Shown here piece by piece: positions 8,210 through 17,334 of a DNA stretch of 35,288 nt. The notes beneath the pieces were generated by a model. It ran no database searches, was not told the origin of the DNA, and saw only the letters and a program-made list of their open reading frames with translations. The stretch's first letter is position 1. Each line of letters starts with the position of its first letter. The stretch comes from Paenibacillus agaridevorans (GTDB lineage Bacteria; Bacillota; Bacilli; Paenibacillales; Paenibacillaceae): positions 254,069-289,356 of the forward strand of contig NZ_BDQX01000281.1 in assembly GCF_003112455.1 (NCBI RefSeq), written 5' to 3'. A program made the position numbers and the translations under genes.

Positions 8210-9799
8210 TTGAGAACAAAGCACGCCGAATCACATTCAAAAGCAATTCGCGCCAAAGCAACGGCTGTTCTGATGCTGAGCGGCATCTTGCTGATTGCGG
8301 GCTGCGGAAGCAACAAGGAAGGGGAGCCAGCAGCAAGCGGCAGCCCCAATCCCAATGCCAACAACCTGCCTATGGCCATCACCGCGTCCATCTATGACAG
8401 GGGGACAGTTCCGGCAGAGGAAGGCACCTACGAAAGCAACCGCTGGACCAAATGGATGAACGAGCAATCAGGAGTAGAGGTCAAATGGACCCCCGTCCCC
8501 CGCAATCAGGAGGCGGACAAGTTTAATGTGCTGGTGGCATCCGGGCAGGCGCCGGAGTTGATTACCTCCTACGACCGTAACCTGTTGTCGCGTTTTGTCA
8601 GCCAGGGAGTAGCACAGCCCATCGACGAGTATATTGAGAAGTACAGCACTAGTTATAAGGAATATATCCAGAAGCATCCGGAATTGAAGCCCTTCGTTAC
8701 CTTTAACGGCCAAACTTACGCCATTGCCAGCATGCGGAACACCCAGGCCGCGACGATGATTTGGATTCGTCAGGACTGGCTTGACAAGCTGGGGCTTAAG
8801 CAGCCCGCCACGGTGGATGAACTGGTGGAGGTAGCCAAGGCATTCCGGGACGGAGACCCCGACGGCAACGGCCAAAAGGACACGACCGCGATCGCCATGT
8901 CCAATGCCTACTCCGCTGTATTGGACGACCTGTTCATGGCCCGGGGCGGAGATTGGTTCATTGAAGACGGCAAAGCCACGATGTCCTTTTTTACCGACCG
9001 CTATAAGGAAGCCTTGACGCTGCGCAAAACACTGTACTCCGAAGGACTGGTGGACAAGGAGTACGTGACGGATAAAAACTGGGCCCGTCAAAAACAACTT
9101 TGGATTACCGGCAAGGCGGGCATTTTGTTCGATACCTATAACGGCGGGCCAACAGCGGACTTCTACAAGAGCCAGCCGGATGCCAAACTGACTCCCCTTC
9201 CTCCCCTGTCCACAAAATTCGGGAAGAACGGCTATCAAAAGGAAGTTCCCAATTACTTGCTCACCATTTTTAACAAGGACATAAAAAATCCCCAGGCGGC
9301 CATGCAGTTCGTGGACTGGATGCTGGATGAGGGCTGGTACGACCTGAGCTACGGTACGGAGGGCACCCATTATCAGTTAAAGGACAATATTCCCGTGACT
9401 CTGGATGCGGATAAGCTGAAAAAGGAAGTAAGCTATGCCAGTGAATATCGGATTGTCCACCAGCAGACTCTGACTCCGGAATTCCTGCTGGCCCGGGCTG
9501 GCAGCGATCCCAATGACCAAAAGGTGCAAAAGGCTATCGGGGAAGCCATAACCGTGGCGCGAAGCGTCGAATTCCGGAAGGACTTGCCTTACACGCCGGC
9601 GGTGGATGAATTTACGGATATATCCGGCCAATTCCAAAAGAAATGGGATGAGATTATCACCAAAGTTACCATGACCGCCGACCTGGATGCCGAGTGGGGC
9701 GTAAGCCAAATCAGGAGCGAGTGGCAAAAGCTAAACGGCGAAGACATCGAAGCCAAGGTACAGGAATGGTACGAAAGCAACAAGGCGGATTTTAAATAA
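8210..9799 (+). CDS. ABC sugar importer, solute-binding lipoprotein (system 1)
   Basis: This 529-aa extracellular solute-binding protein captures oligosaccharides outside the membrane for the permeases at 12704 and 13684. The start is TTG at 8210, with AAGGGAGG ending 9 bases upstream. A lipoprotein signal ends in LLIAGC with the lipidated cysteine at C32. DGDPDGNGQKD (about 214-224) resembles the calcium-binding loop common in the long LplA-like branch of family 1 binding proteins; the length is also typical of that branch. It sits inside an enzyme run, so its ligand is probably a product of the SLH enzyme. The specific sugar cannot be read from the sequence. Confidence 0.92.
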   Translation: MRTKHAESHSKAIRAKATAVLMLSGILLIAGCGSNKEGEPAASGSPNPNANNLPMAITASIYDRGTVPAEEGTYESNRWTKWMNEQSGVEVKWTPVPRNQEADKFNVLVASGQAPELITSYDRNLLSRFVSQGVAQPIDEYIEKYSTSYKEYIQKHPELKPFVTFNGQTYAIASMRNTQAATMIWIRQDWLDKLGLKQPATVDELVEVAKAFRDGDPDGNGQKDTTAIAMSNAYSAVLDDLFMARGGDWFIEDGKATMSFFTDRYKEALTLRKTLYSEGLVDKEYVTDKNWARQKQLWITGKAGILFDTYNGGPTADFYKSQPDAKLTPLPPLSTKFGKNGYQKEVPNYLLTIFNKDIKNPQAAMQFVDWMLDEGWYDLSYGTEGTHYQLKDNIPVTLDADKLKKEVSYASEYRIVHQQTLTPEFLLARAGSDPNDQKVQKAIGEAITVARSVEFRKDLPYTPAVDEFTDISGQFQKKWDEIITKVTMTADLDAEWGVSQIRSEWQKLNGEDIEAKVQEWYESNKADFK

Positions 9800-9805
9800 A
9801 CCAAT

Positions 9806-9844
9806 TTCCGGCTACGGCAGGATGGGGAGGAGGCACGGCCGGAA
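9806..9844 (+). repeat. Stem-loop after binding-protein gene 1
   Basis: TTCCGGC (9806-9812) pairs with GCCGGAA (9838-9844) across a 25-base loop, directly downstream of the lipoprotein stop. There is no T-run. It is weaker than the matching structures at 21499 and 32144 but in the same relative place. Confidence 0.35.
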
Positions 9845-9901
9845 CCGGCTGTCCCTCTATCCCGATTCGCCGAATAGACAATAAGGACAGGAGAGAGAGA
9901 A

Positions 9902-11629
9902 GTGGAGCACAACCTGCTGAACGAGGATGCTGTATTGCTGGAATTGATGGAACGGCATTGGCGAAAGATCAAGCACAGCCAGGTACGGGATTCGTCCAGT
10001 TACTGGTATGGCGCCTTCACCGAGAACGGAAACAGCAAGCCGTTTGAAGGGCTGACAAGCAGCGACGCTATGCTGAACTTGACCGTGCCGCTGTATGCGC
10101 ATCCCGAGTCCCGTTATTACCGGAGCTCCAGCATGCTGGAAACGATCCGCCAGCAAATTCGCTTTTTATTGAGAGTCCAACTACCCTCCGGCTGTATTTC
10201 CCTGCATAACTGCAATATCGACTCGCCCCCGGATACGGGATTCGCCGTCCATTTCACTACATTGTGTTACCACATATTAGATAAAATGGATGGTGACGAA
10301 CCGGCGCAATTGTGCCAAGAACTGCGGCTATTTCTGAGACAAACGATTCCCGGCCTTCTGGCCGGAGGTATCCATACTCCCAATCATCGATGGGTACTGT
10401 GCGGAGCCCTTGCTCTCCTGTATGAGCTGTTCGAAGATGAACGGTTGCGGGCGCGTGTCGACCAATTTCTGGCCGAAGGGCTGGATATCAACCCGGACGG
10501 GGAATGGACGGAACGAAGCAATGCCATTTATAACGCTGTTTGCTCCATCTTTCTGTATCAAACGGCTCGGGTGTTCGGATATACACATCTGTATGAACCC
10601 ATTACCCGAAATTTGCGAATGATGCAGTACATGCTCCACCCCCGTTCGGAAATTGCCACGGAATATTCCAGCCGTCAGGACCGGGGCGAGATCATGAAGC
10701 TGAATGCCGGCTATTATGTCGCATTCCGCCTTATGGCTGACCGGAATGCTGATCCGCTGTTCCATAGCTTTGCCCGGGAGGCGCTTTTATCTCTTCGCAC
10801 AGGAGGAGAAGCTCTGCTGTACCGGATGTTTCTCCGAAACGAAATGAGTGCCGAGCTGCCTCTTCAACCGCTGCCCGACCGGTACGAAGTGTTCCTGAAC
10901 CGGGAGCGAATTGCGCCTGTGGCGGGAACCATCCCTTACCAGCGAACGGCTTTCCATGCCGGATCCCCGCTAATCCGCTTCAGGCAAGGCGAACTGAGCG
11001 TAACGGTGATCGCCGGGCAACCGGAATTTTTGTATCTGCAATTCGGGCAAGCGCGACTGCTTGGCGTTCGGCTAGCCTTGGGCTGGTTTGGCGTGGCAGG
11101 GACTCCCTTTGCCGCCATCCGTCAAACCGGAGACCATGAATATGAACTGTCCATGGATCTGGAGGGCAGCTACCGGGACGCCCTTGACGGGAATGCGGTC
11201 GTCCGGACAGATCCCCTGCACTTTGCCGAGACCATTCCGTCGCGCGCCAAAACCAATGTGACCGTCCTGCCTGTCCGTGTAGGCATCCGCCTTGATCCGG
11301 CGGGCATCGATCTTCATTATCGGGTAGACGCCAGCGCTCCGCCCCTCTTTGCCCAAACGGTATACTCCTTCGCTCCGGAAGGCTCGCTGGAAGGAACGGC
11401 TCTGGAACCAATAAACGCCCATGCGTCGTGGCTGAAATCCGGGCAATTGATTTACCGCTGCGGAGAGGACTGGATTACCGTCGACGGAGGCGCCTTCCAG
11501 CACGGCTTCGAGGCTCTTCGCAATGATCGGCTGGACCCCGGCGTCAAAAGCGCAGTAGCCAACTATTTGACCCCTGTGGAGACAAAAGTCAGCATTCGCT
11601 GCGGTAAAGCGGAAGGCTGCACAGCATAA
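9902..11629 (+). CDS. Unrecognised protein, probable (alpha/alpha)-toroid sugar enzyme, lyase-like
   Basis: I do not recognise a named family for this 575-aa protein. The start is GTG at 9902 with AGGAG 8 bases upstream. No signal peptide or membrane helix is visible, so it should be cytoplasmic. About 1-300 is helical with repeated hydrophobic helices, as in (alpha/alpha) toroids; about 330-570 reads as beta-strands, giving the two-part layout of several polysaccharide lyases and some hydrolases. Possible active-site motifs are SPPDTGFAVHF (108-118), NHRW (161-164) and DGEWTER (199-205), followed by Y210. It lies just before a GH105 gene, whose substrate is normally a lyase product, and no other lyase is visible in the run. 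A lyase role is therefore inferred, with heparinase II/III-like or a new hydrolase family as alternatives. Confidence 0.6.
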   Translation: MEHNLLNEDAVLLELMERHWRKIKHSQVRDSSSYWYGAFTENGNSKPFEGLTSSDAMLNLTVPLYAHPESRYYRSSSMLETIRQQIRFLLRVQLPSGCISLHNCNIDSPPDTGFAVHFTTLCYHILDKMDGDEPAQLCQELRLFLRQTIPGLLAGGIHTPNHRWVLCGALALLYELFEDERLRARVDQFLAEGLDINPDGEWTERSNAIYNAVCSIFLYQTARVFGYTHLYEPITRNLRMMQYMLHPRSEIATEYSSRQDRGEIMKLNAGYYVAFRLMADRNADPLFHSFAREALLSLRTGGEALLYRMFLRNEMSAELPLQPLPDRYEVFLNRERIAPVAGTIPYQRTAFHAGSPLIRFRQGELSVTVIAGQPEFLYLQFGQARLLGVRLALGWFGVAGTPFAAIRQTGDHEYELSMDLEGSYRDALDGNAVVRTDPLHFAETIPSRAKTNVTVLPVRVGIRLDPAGIDLHYRVDASAPPLFAQTVYSFAPEGSLEGTALEPINAHASWLKSGQLIYRCGEDWITVDGGAFQHGFEALRNDRLDPGVKSAVANYLTPVETKVSIRCGKAEGCTA

Positions 11630-11635
11630 ACTAAC

Positions 11636-11654
11636 GGCTGCCGCGATGGCAGCC
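11636..11654 (+). repeat. Intercistronic hairpin
   Basis: GGCTGCC (11636-11642) and GGCAGCC (11648-11654) form a perfect 7-bp stem with a 5-base loop in the 44-base gap before the GH105 gene. No T-run follows, so read-through is expected. It lies just upstream of the AGGA ribosome site. Confidence 0.4.
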
Positions 11655-11673
11655 CGACAAAGGATGATGGATC

Positions 11674-12720
11674 ATGTTGAATCTGCAAATCTCAACCGCG
11701 AAGGAGCAATTGGCCAAGCTGGCCCGGTACACCATGCGTCCGCAGGAGCGGGACAGCGCCCATATGAAGGTGTGGCAATGGGGCCAGGGGGTGGCGCTGT
11801 ACGGCCTGGGCAAATCATACGACGCTTTGGGAGATACCCATTATCTCGACTATATGGAGGAATGGCTGGACAGCTTTCTGCCGGGAAATCCTCCCGGCAA
11901 AAGCATTAATACGACGGCGCCGCTCCTGGGAGCCGTAAAGCTGATCAAAGAGCGGCGCACGGACAAATACACCGCTGTTTGCTCTGAATTCGCCGACTGG
12001 TGTCTTCACGAAGCGCCGCGCACTGTGGACGGGGCATTCGAGCATTCTTGTACGGAGAACCGCTATCCGGGAGAAATATGGGCGGATACCTTGTTTATGG
12101 GCTGCCTGTTCCTGGCCGAATGGGGTACCCTTACCGGCGAGAGACGTTATATTGATGAAGCTGTCAGACAGTTTGCGCTTCATTACAAATTTTTGCGCGA
12201 TCCAGCTACAGGGCTGATTGTGCATGGTTACAACGGAAACACCCATTCCCAGATGGGAGTACTCTGGGGCAGAGGCAACGGCTGGTTTGCGGCCGCTTCT
12301 GCCGATATGCTGGAGCTGGTCCAGGGCTCTGTCGCCGTTTCCTCCATCGCCGAAGACTTCCTTAGCCATATGGCAGGCGTGCTCTCTACCCAGGAGCGAG
12401 GGGGAATGTGGCATACGGTAATGGATCATCCCGTGTCCTATCCGGAAGCTTCCTGCACCGCCGCTTTTGCCTATGCCTTTCTGAAGGGGAATTCCACGGG
12501 AGTACTTGCCGGGTCATATCGGGCCAATGCCTTCCAAGCCGTATCTGCCCTGCTCCACAGGATCGACACGTTTGGTCGACTTGCAGAAGGCTCCGGCGGC
12601 ACCTGTGTCATGCCTGCGGCTGCCGATTACAATGCCATCGGCTATGCCTATTCCCCGTTCACCCAGGGGCTTGGCATGATGGCGCTTTCCGGAGCGATAT
12701 TATATGGAGAAGAGGGGTAA
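11674..12720 (+). CDS. GH105 unsaturated rhamnogalacturonyl/glucuronyl hydrolase
   Basis: This 348-aa cytoplasmic enzyme should remove a 4,5-unsaturated uronic acid from the non-reducing end of oligosaccharides made by a polysaccharide lyase. Family signatures are WQWGQGVALYGLGKSYD near the N-terminus, EIWADTLFMGC with the probable catalytic D138, and WGRGNGWFAAA further on. Length fits YteR-type members. There is no signal peptide. An AGGA ribosome site lies 9 bases before ATG at 11674. Its 3' end overlaps the start of the next permease gene if ATG 12704 is used, which indicates co-transcription. The family call is secure; whether the sugar attached to the uronide is rhamnose, galactose or another cannot be seen. 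Confidence 0.9.
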   Translation: MLNLQISTAKEQLAKLARYTMRPQERDSAHMKVWQWGQGVALYGLGKSYDALGDTHYLDYMEEWLDSFLPGNPPGKSINTTAPLLGAVKLIKERRTDKYTAVCSEFADWCLHEAPRTVDGAFEHSCTENRYPGEIWADTLFMGCLFLAEWGTLTGERRYIDEAVRQFALHYKFLRDPATGLIVHGYNGNTHSQMGVLWGRGNGWFAAASADMLELVQGSVAVSSIAEDFLSHMAGVLSTQERGGMWHTVMDHPVSYPEASCTAAFAYAFLKGNSTGVLAGSYRANAFQAVSALLHRIDTFGRLAEGSGGTCVMPAAADYNAIGYAYSPFTQGLGMMALSGAILYGEEG

Positions 12721-13690
12721 TATGGAAGACCTTGCAGTTGTGGAGACGGTTGCCGGGGGGAGAGTCCCCTCCAGTAAGAAAAGAAACCGTCTGCTGTATT
12801 ATCTCGGTCGGGACCGGTATTTGTACCTGTTTCTGCTGCCGGCGCTGGTCTTTTATCTCGTTTTCAAATATTCTCCCCTTTACGGGGAACTGATCGCATT
12901 CAAGGACTTTCAAATCATGAAGGGAATCTGGAACAGTCCCTGGGTGGGTCTGAAACATTTCAATGACCTGCTGTCCAGCCAGGATTTCTGGCAGGTATTC
13001 CGCAATACGATGCTGTTGAATGTGTACAAGCTTGTATTTGTATTTCCGGCGCCTATCATTTTGGCGTTAATGCTTAATGAGGTTCGGTTCAACGGCTTTA
13101 AACGATTGATCCAAAATCTGCTGTACTTGCCCCACTTCATCTCCTGGGTTGTGCTGGGCGGTGTCATCGTGGCCGTCTTGTCTCCCAGCACTGGAATTAT
13201 CAACACCTTGTTGGAGAAGGGGTTCGGCATAGAACCCGTTTACTTTATGGCCCATTCCGGCTGGTGGCCGGTGGTGTTCACCTTCTCTTCCATCTGGCAG
13301 AGCGCCGGCTGGGGAACTATATTGTATCTGGCGGCCATGGCCACCATTGATCCCCAATTATATGAAGCCGCCAAAATAGACGGTGCCTCCAAGCTCCGTC
13401 AGATTTGGCATGTGACTTTGCCGGGCATCCGTCCCACCATCGCGATTCTGCTGATTCTACAGATGGGCCAAATCACGGATGTCGGTTTCGAACAGGTATA
13501 CAATTTGCAAAACGAAGCGGTATTCGGCGTATCCGACGTCATCAGCACCTATGTATACCGGATGGGCTTGCAAGCCGCACAATACAGCTATTCCACGGCT
13601 GTGGGGCTGTTTCAGGGGGTTATTGCCCTTATTCTAATGTTTGCCGTCAATAAGATCACCAAGGCGATGGGAGAGAATGGATTATGGTAA
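12704..13690 (+). CDS. ABC sugar importer permease, LplB type (system 1)
   Basis: This 328-aa inner-membrane permease has about six membrane helices and the ATPase-contact motif EAAKIDGAS at 221-229. The opening LFLLPALVFYLVFKYSPLYG is typical of LplB/YtcP-partner permeases. ATG 12704 overlaps the GH105 gene by 17 bases, with GGAG 9 bases upstream. An in-frame ATG at 12722 with AGAGGGG 4 bases upstream is an equally plausible start. It pairs with the permease at 13684 and the lipoprotein at 8210. No nucleotide-binding subunit is encoded nearby, so a shared MsmX-like ATPase probably drives it. Confidence 0.9.
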   Translation: MEKRGNMEDLAVVETVAGGRVPSSKKRNRLLYYLGRDRYLYLFLLPALVFYLVFKYSPLYGELIAFKDFQIMKGIWNSPWVGLKHFNDLLSSQDFWQVFRNTMLLNVYKLVFVFPAPIILALMLNEVRFNGFKRLIQNLLYLPHFISWVVLGGVIVAVLSPSTGIINTLLEKGFGIEPVYFMAHSGWWPVVFTFSSIWQSAGWGTILYLAAMATIDPQLYEAAKIDGASKLRQIWHVTLPGIRPTIAILLILQMGQITDVGFEQVYNLQNEAVFGVSDVISTYVYRMGLQAAQYSYSTAVGLFQGVIALILMFAVNKITKAMGENGLW

Positions 13691-14535
13691 CCAAATGTCT
13701 GCGGAGTCTAAACGGGCTGTTTCTCATCCTGTGCGCCGCTGCCACCACCTTCCCTCTGCTGAATGTGCTGGCTACCTCTTTTAGCGGAAGCACGGCTATT
13801 TTGTCCGGCGAGGTCTTTCTTTGGCCTGTGGATTGGACCATGACTGCCTTCTCCAACCTGTTCAAGGACGGGCAGTTGATGAATGCCATGAAAAATACCG
13901 TGATCATTACGGTTGCCGGAACAATCATGCAGATGACGGCCACCACGCTGGCCGCTTATTCCTTGTCCAAAACCCGGCTTAAGGGCAGGCGAATAGCACT
14001 GCTGCTGATTTTGTTCACCATGATGTTCGGCAGCGGTCTGATCCCGATGTTTCTGCTGTTAAAAAACTTGCATATTCTCAATACCTTCTGGGCGATCTGG
14101 CTGCCGGGATTGATCAGCGCCTACAACCTCTTTGTCATGAAGTCATCCTTCGAGGGGCTGCCCGGCGAGTTGGAGGAATCGGCCACCATTGACGGCGCCA
14201 GCGACCTGACCATCTTTACCCGGATTGTCATCCCGCTGTCAAAGCCGGTGCTTGCCGCCATTTCCCTCTTTTATGCGGTGGGACTGTGGAATGTGTACGC
14301 GCCAGCCCTGTACTTTATTACGGATTCCTCCAAAATGCCGCTTACCGTAAAGCTCTATCAGATGATCCAACTGCCGGACAGCAATCTTCTGGACAGTTCC
14401 GATCTGAGCTTTGTGCCTCCGGAAGGTATGAAGGCTGCTGCCATTATCATTACTGTCCTGCCGATTTTGTGCCTGTATCCTTTTCTGCAGAAATATTTTG
14501 TCAAAGGAGTATTGCTGGGCTCCATCAAGGGCTGA
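13684..14535 (+). CDS. ABC sugar importer permease, YtcP/LplC type (system 1)
   Basis: This is the second permease subunit, 283 aa with about six membrane helices. The coupling motif LEESATIDGAS lies at 163-173, and the C-terminus KYFVKGVLLGSIKG is typical of the family. Its ATG overlaps the preceding permease by 7 bases, so translation is probably coupled. It is the last gene of the locus A run and is followed by a good terminator. It acts with the 12704 product as the membrane channel for the ligand of the 8210 lipoprotein. Confidence 0.92.
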   Translation: MVTKCLRSLNGLFLILCAAATTFPLLNVLATSFSGSTAILSGEVFLWPVDWTMTAFSNLFKDGQLMNAMKNTVIITVAGTIMQMTATTLAAYSLSKTRLKGRRIALLLILFTMMFGSGLIPMFLLLKNLHILNTFWAIWLPGLISAYNLFVMKSSFEGLPGELEESATIDGASDLTIFTRIVIPLSKPVLAAISLFYAVGLWNVYAPALYFITDSSKMPLTVKLYQMIQLPDSNLLDSSDLSFVPPEGMKAAAIIITVLPILCLYPFLQKYFVKGVLLGSIKG

Positions 14536-14547
14536 AGCGGAATTGTC

Positions 14548-14575
14548 AAGAGCTCGCATGTCTGCGAGCTCTTTT
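14548..14575 (+). terminator. Intrinsic terminator of locus A
   Basis: A near-palindromic stem AGAGCTCGCA / TGCGAGCTCT (14549-14558 and 14563-14572) with a TGTC loop is followed by TTTT. It starts 13 bases after the permease stop and precedes the convergent oxidoreductase stop at 14587. The T-run favours plus-strand termination. Confidence 0.8.
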
Positions 14576-14586
14576 CTCATAAATAG

Positions 14587-16074
14587 CTATGATTTTAATA
14601 GAAAGGGATTATGATGGGAGGCGCTGCTTCCAGAACCTCCATGACGGTGAAGTTTAAGCGTTTCATCTAATGTTTCGTCAATTTCCTCTCCCAGCAAGTA
14701 TTGCCCTTGTGCCAGAAGCATGGCACGCACCTGTTTGACATTAACTTGACGATTTATAGCGCCCTCGGCAGCCGCAAGCGCCGCTGCCGTTCCAGCGCCT
14801 TGTCCGATGCCCATTGCGGTAGCCATGACGCGTACGGAGCCGAACGCGTGGTGGCTTGCCGAGATGCATCGCCCGGCCGCCCACGCATTATCGAGCCCTT
14901 GCGGCAGCAAGCTGCGGTAAGGGATTTCGTAGACCGCTTTGCCTGAACCGGTAAATACTTGTTGTTCCCCTTCGGGCGGATGAATATCGATCGCGAAGGT
15001 ACCGCAGGCAATGCCATCCTCGAACTTGCAACTGTTCAGGACATCTTCTTCGGTCATCGTATAATCGCCGATGATATGCCGCGTTTCCCGAACGCCTACT
15101 TGTACGCCGGTATCCAGCACATACGAGTCTTCGAATCCGCCAACCCGGTTTTTCAAAAATTCCGCAACCTTCCATGCTTGACGGCGCGTTTCTGTCTCGG
15201 CCCTGGTCAAATCACGTACATCCGTACCGTCGATGCCTTGCAACCGGGTGCAGTTCACTGCGAATTGGCCTTCTCGCGGCAGTTCATACATCAGGATGCG
15301 CGGTGCTGCATCTTGCGGATATTCGCCCTTTTCCATCGCATCTTTAATCACTTCTTTCATGCCCAGAAACGCTAATGCGCTTTGTTCATCAATCTCTGCA
15401 TCGGTAGGGGAATCCTTGAGCAAATGGCGGTTCGCCTTCATCCACGCTTTCAACCCCGGAATATCTATGCCTCCGATCCGATAAAAAAGGGTTACCGGCT
15501 GCATCGCTCCGTCCGTTTCCCGGCCCTTAACAAACGGTGCACCGGCGCGTGCAATGACATCGGCATCCGCCGAGCAGTCTATCACATACTTCGGGCAAAT
15601 CGCCTGACGGCCGCTTTTGCTCTCGACCAGTACAGTCGTGATCCTGCCGTTCTCTTTCAGCACGTCGGAGAAAGCGCAGTGCAGAAGCAACTCGACTCCG
15701 GCTTCATCCAGCATGTCAAGCAAGATCAGTTTCATCCCTTCAGGGTCAAACGGGGTCATGGAGGCATTGTCAAATGTAAGATCGGTGACATGACCGGGCG
15801 ATGCGGTTAATTTCACCAAACGATCTACCACTTCGCCGGCCACGCCGCGAATGACTTGCTTGCCGTGGACATCATGGAATGTAAACATGGGGTTGACCAT
15901 TGCGATCGTCAGGTTTCCCCCGACAAAGCCGTAACGCTCGATCAGCATGGTTCTGGCTCCCGATCTGGCCGCAGCAACCGCTGCTCCGATTCCTGCTGGA
16001 CCGCCTCCTACGATCAGCACATCCGGCTCGGCAATGACCGGTATTTCTCTTGATGCTTCAACAACTGTTTTCAT
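14587..16074 (-). CDS. FAD-dependent oxidoreductase (FAD_oxidored family)
   Basis: This 495-aa flavoprotein has the dinucleotide-binding fingerprint [11 protein letters not shown] (20-30), ending with the acidic E46 at the second strand, and a C-terminal FAD motif region ([19 protein letters not shown]). It resembles the Pfam FAD_oxidored group, whose members are often loosely labelled as xanthan-lyase-like or hypothetical; the substrate is not known from sequence. I chose ATG 16074 because GGAGGAG precedes it by about 10 bases; an in-frame ATG at 16152 lacks this and lies in the control region. It has no signal peptide. It is divergent from a cupin-AraC regulator, which probably controls it. 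No transporter belongs to this pair, so its substrate may be an intracellular sugar derivative. Confidence 0.85.
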   Translation of the reverse strand: MKTVVEASREIPVIAEPDVLIVGGGPAGIGAAVAAARSGARTMLIERYGFVGGNLTIAMVNPMFTFHDVHGKQVIRGVAGEVVDRLVKLTASPGHVTDLTFDNASMTPFDPEGMKLILLDMLDEAGVELLLHCAFSDVLKENGRITTVLVESKSGRQAICPKYVIDCSADADVIARAGAPFVKGRETDGAMQPVTLFYRIGGIDIPGLKAWMKANRHLLKDSPTDAEIDEQSALAFLGMKEVIKDAMEKGEYPQDAAPRILMYELPREGQFAVNCTRLQGIDGTDVRDLTRAETETRRQAWKVAEFLKNRVGGFEDSYVLDTGVQVGVRETRHIIGDYTMTEEDVLNSCKFEDGIACGTFAIDIHPPEGEQQVFTGSGKAVYEIPYRSLLPQGLDNAWAAGRCISASHHAFGSVRVMATAMGIGQGAGTAAALAAAEGAINRQVNVKQVRAMLLAQGQYLLGEEIDETLDETLKLHRHGGSGSSASHHNPFLLKS

Positions 16075-16160
16075 AGACAACAATCTCCTCCATCTTACGG
16101 ATTGGGTACGATCAGATGCGGCTACGATGACTTCATTTTTGTGAATTTGCACAATTTTAC

Positions 16161-16268
16161 TATCGTTTCAGCCACAGTTTTTTCTTGACATTACATATAT
16201 ATCTTAGCAAAATCAGGTATATTGCCGTTAGGTGAGAGATAACGATATACTTGTGAATAGTAACGATA
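16161..16268. repeat. TAACGATA repeat set, candidate AraC operators
   Basis: TAACGATA occurs at 16240-16247 and 16261-16268, exactly 21 bp apart in the same direction. An inverted, one-mismatch copy (TATCGTTT) lies at 16161-16168. On the minus strand that third copy is one base upstream of TAAAAT, a possible -10 for the oxidoreductase. The 21-bp spacing equals two helical turns, as expected for the two helix-turn-helix units of AraC proteins. The plus-strand pair lies between the candidate promoter and the ribosome site of the regulator, suggesting autorepression. Binding is inferred. Confidence 0.5.
16185..16213 (+). promoter_or_regulatory. Candidate promoter of the cupin-AraC gene
   Basis: A perfect TTGACA (16185-16190) is followed after 17 bases by CAAAAT (16208-16213), which matches the -10 consensus at four of six positions. 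Transcription would start near 16220, upstream of the TAACGATA pair and the GGAGGTGA ribosome site. Confidence 0.5.
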
Positions 16269-16284
16269 AAGTGGAGGTGACACC

Positions 16285-17139
16285 ATGGCGGACAAGCTGC
16301 ACTTCAGCTCGATCGATCATTTGCGATTTTATTTGAAATGGGGCTACGAATGGAAGATGCCCCCGGACTGGCGGTTTGAACGCATAAACCGGTATCCTTT
16401 CTTCTGGCTTGTCACAGAAGGGACGATGGACGTGATCTATGACAATCGCGCGTATCGGCTCGAAGCCGGCAGCTTATTCTGCGCAGAAGCTTATTTGCCG
16501 CTTCAGGTGCAAGGCTCAAGCGAGCGGCCCATCGCTTTTCTGTCTATCGGCTATGAAGCCGACGTGCTCGGCACTTCACTGGCCTCCTGGCTGCAGCTTC
16601 CGATTCATCATACGCTGGCTGATTCCGCAAACCTGCAGCAAATCTGGCGCAAGCTGATTCGTCAGCTCGACTACCTGCTGTCTCTGGAACCCGGCGACGC
16701 CGTAGTTCCGGAGCAGTTGCAAGTATTGTCCCAGCAGTATGCCTGGCTAAACCAATTACTAAGCCAGCTGCCCATACGGCTGTCAACAGCTTCATCAATA
16801 TATGACGCCAAAGTCGATGAAGCTTGCCGCTTTATAGAAGCTCATTTTCACGAGGACTTGTCTACCGCCTCCATCGCTGCATCCGTCCATCTTTCACCCA
16901 ATTATTTGAGAACGTTGTTCCAGCGTGATCTGAGCTTATCGCCGGTTGATTATGTCAGGCACAGAAGGCTTCGCAAAGCGCAGGAGTTGTTGTTATCCGG
17001 TACGGCTCCGATAAGCGTTGTCGGCGAACAAGCAGGCTACAAAGATCCTGCGGAATTTAGCCGCATATTCAAAAAACATTTCCATCTCAGTCCGCAGAAG
17101 TATCGACAAAAATGGAAATCATCCGAGATGGGTTGCTAA
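16285..17139 (+). CDS. Cupin-type AraC-family transcription regulator
   Basis: This is a 284-aa cytoplasmic regulator. The N-terminal half (about 1-150) reads as a cupin-like ligand pocket with short beta-strands (VIYDNRAYRLEAGSLFC). The C-terminal 100 residues are an AraC double helix-turn-helix (DLSTASIAASVHLSPNYLRT and VGEQAGYKDPAEFSRIFKKH). GGAGGTGA sits 4 bases before the ATG. It is divergent from the oxidoreductase at 14587-16074, its likely target. The ligand is unknown. Confidence 0.92.
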   Translation: MADKLHFSSIDHLRFYLKWGYEWKMPPDWRFERINRYPFFWLVTEGTMDVIYDNRAYRLEAGSLFCAEAYLPLQVQGSSERPIAFLSIGYEADVLGTSLASWLQLPIHHTLADSANLQQIWRKLIRQLDYLLSLEPGDAVVPEQLQVLSQQYAWLNQLLSQLPIRLSTASSIYDAKVDEACRFIEAHFHEDLSTASIAASVHLSPNYLRTLFQRDLSLSPVDYVRHRRLRKAQELLLSGTAPISVVGEQAGYKDPAEFSRIFKKHFHLSPQKYRQKWKSSEMGC

Positions 17140-17334
17140 ATCACGAGAGGTATGTAAGCCACAGCGGGGTGGGGGATTCCCCCCTCATACCTAAAAAAAA
17201 CACAAGGCCTGCCAATGATACGACAAATGCGACAATCGAATTCCATGTAATATGTAAGAGAAGGAAAAAACAACCGATAGCCGTCCTTAAAAGTTGAAAG
17301 CGCATTCTTCAGTGGATGCGGGAGGGAGAAAACC
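17140..17334. other. Intergenic region before the locus C regulator
   Basis: A G/C hairpin (GGGGG 17171-17175, ATT loop, CCCCC 17179-17183) follows the cupin-AraC gene. The following sequence has an A-run rather than a T-run, so it is a poor plus-strand terminator. I found no clear promoter for the gene at 17335, although GGGAGGG gives it a good ribosome site. Confidence 0.4.

Noticed and set aside
17171..17183. G/C hairpin as terminator of the cupin-AraC gene
   Set aside because: The stem is short and the following bases are an A-run, not a T-run, on the plus strand.
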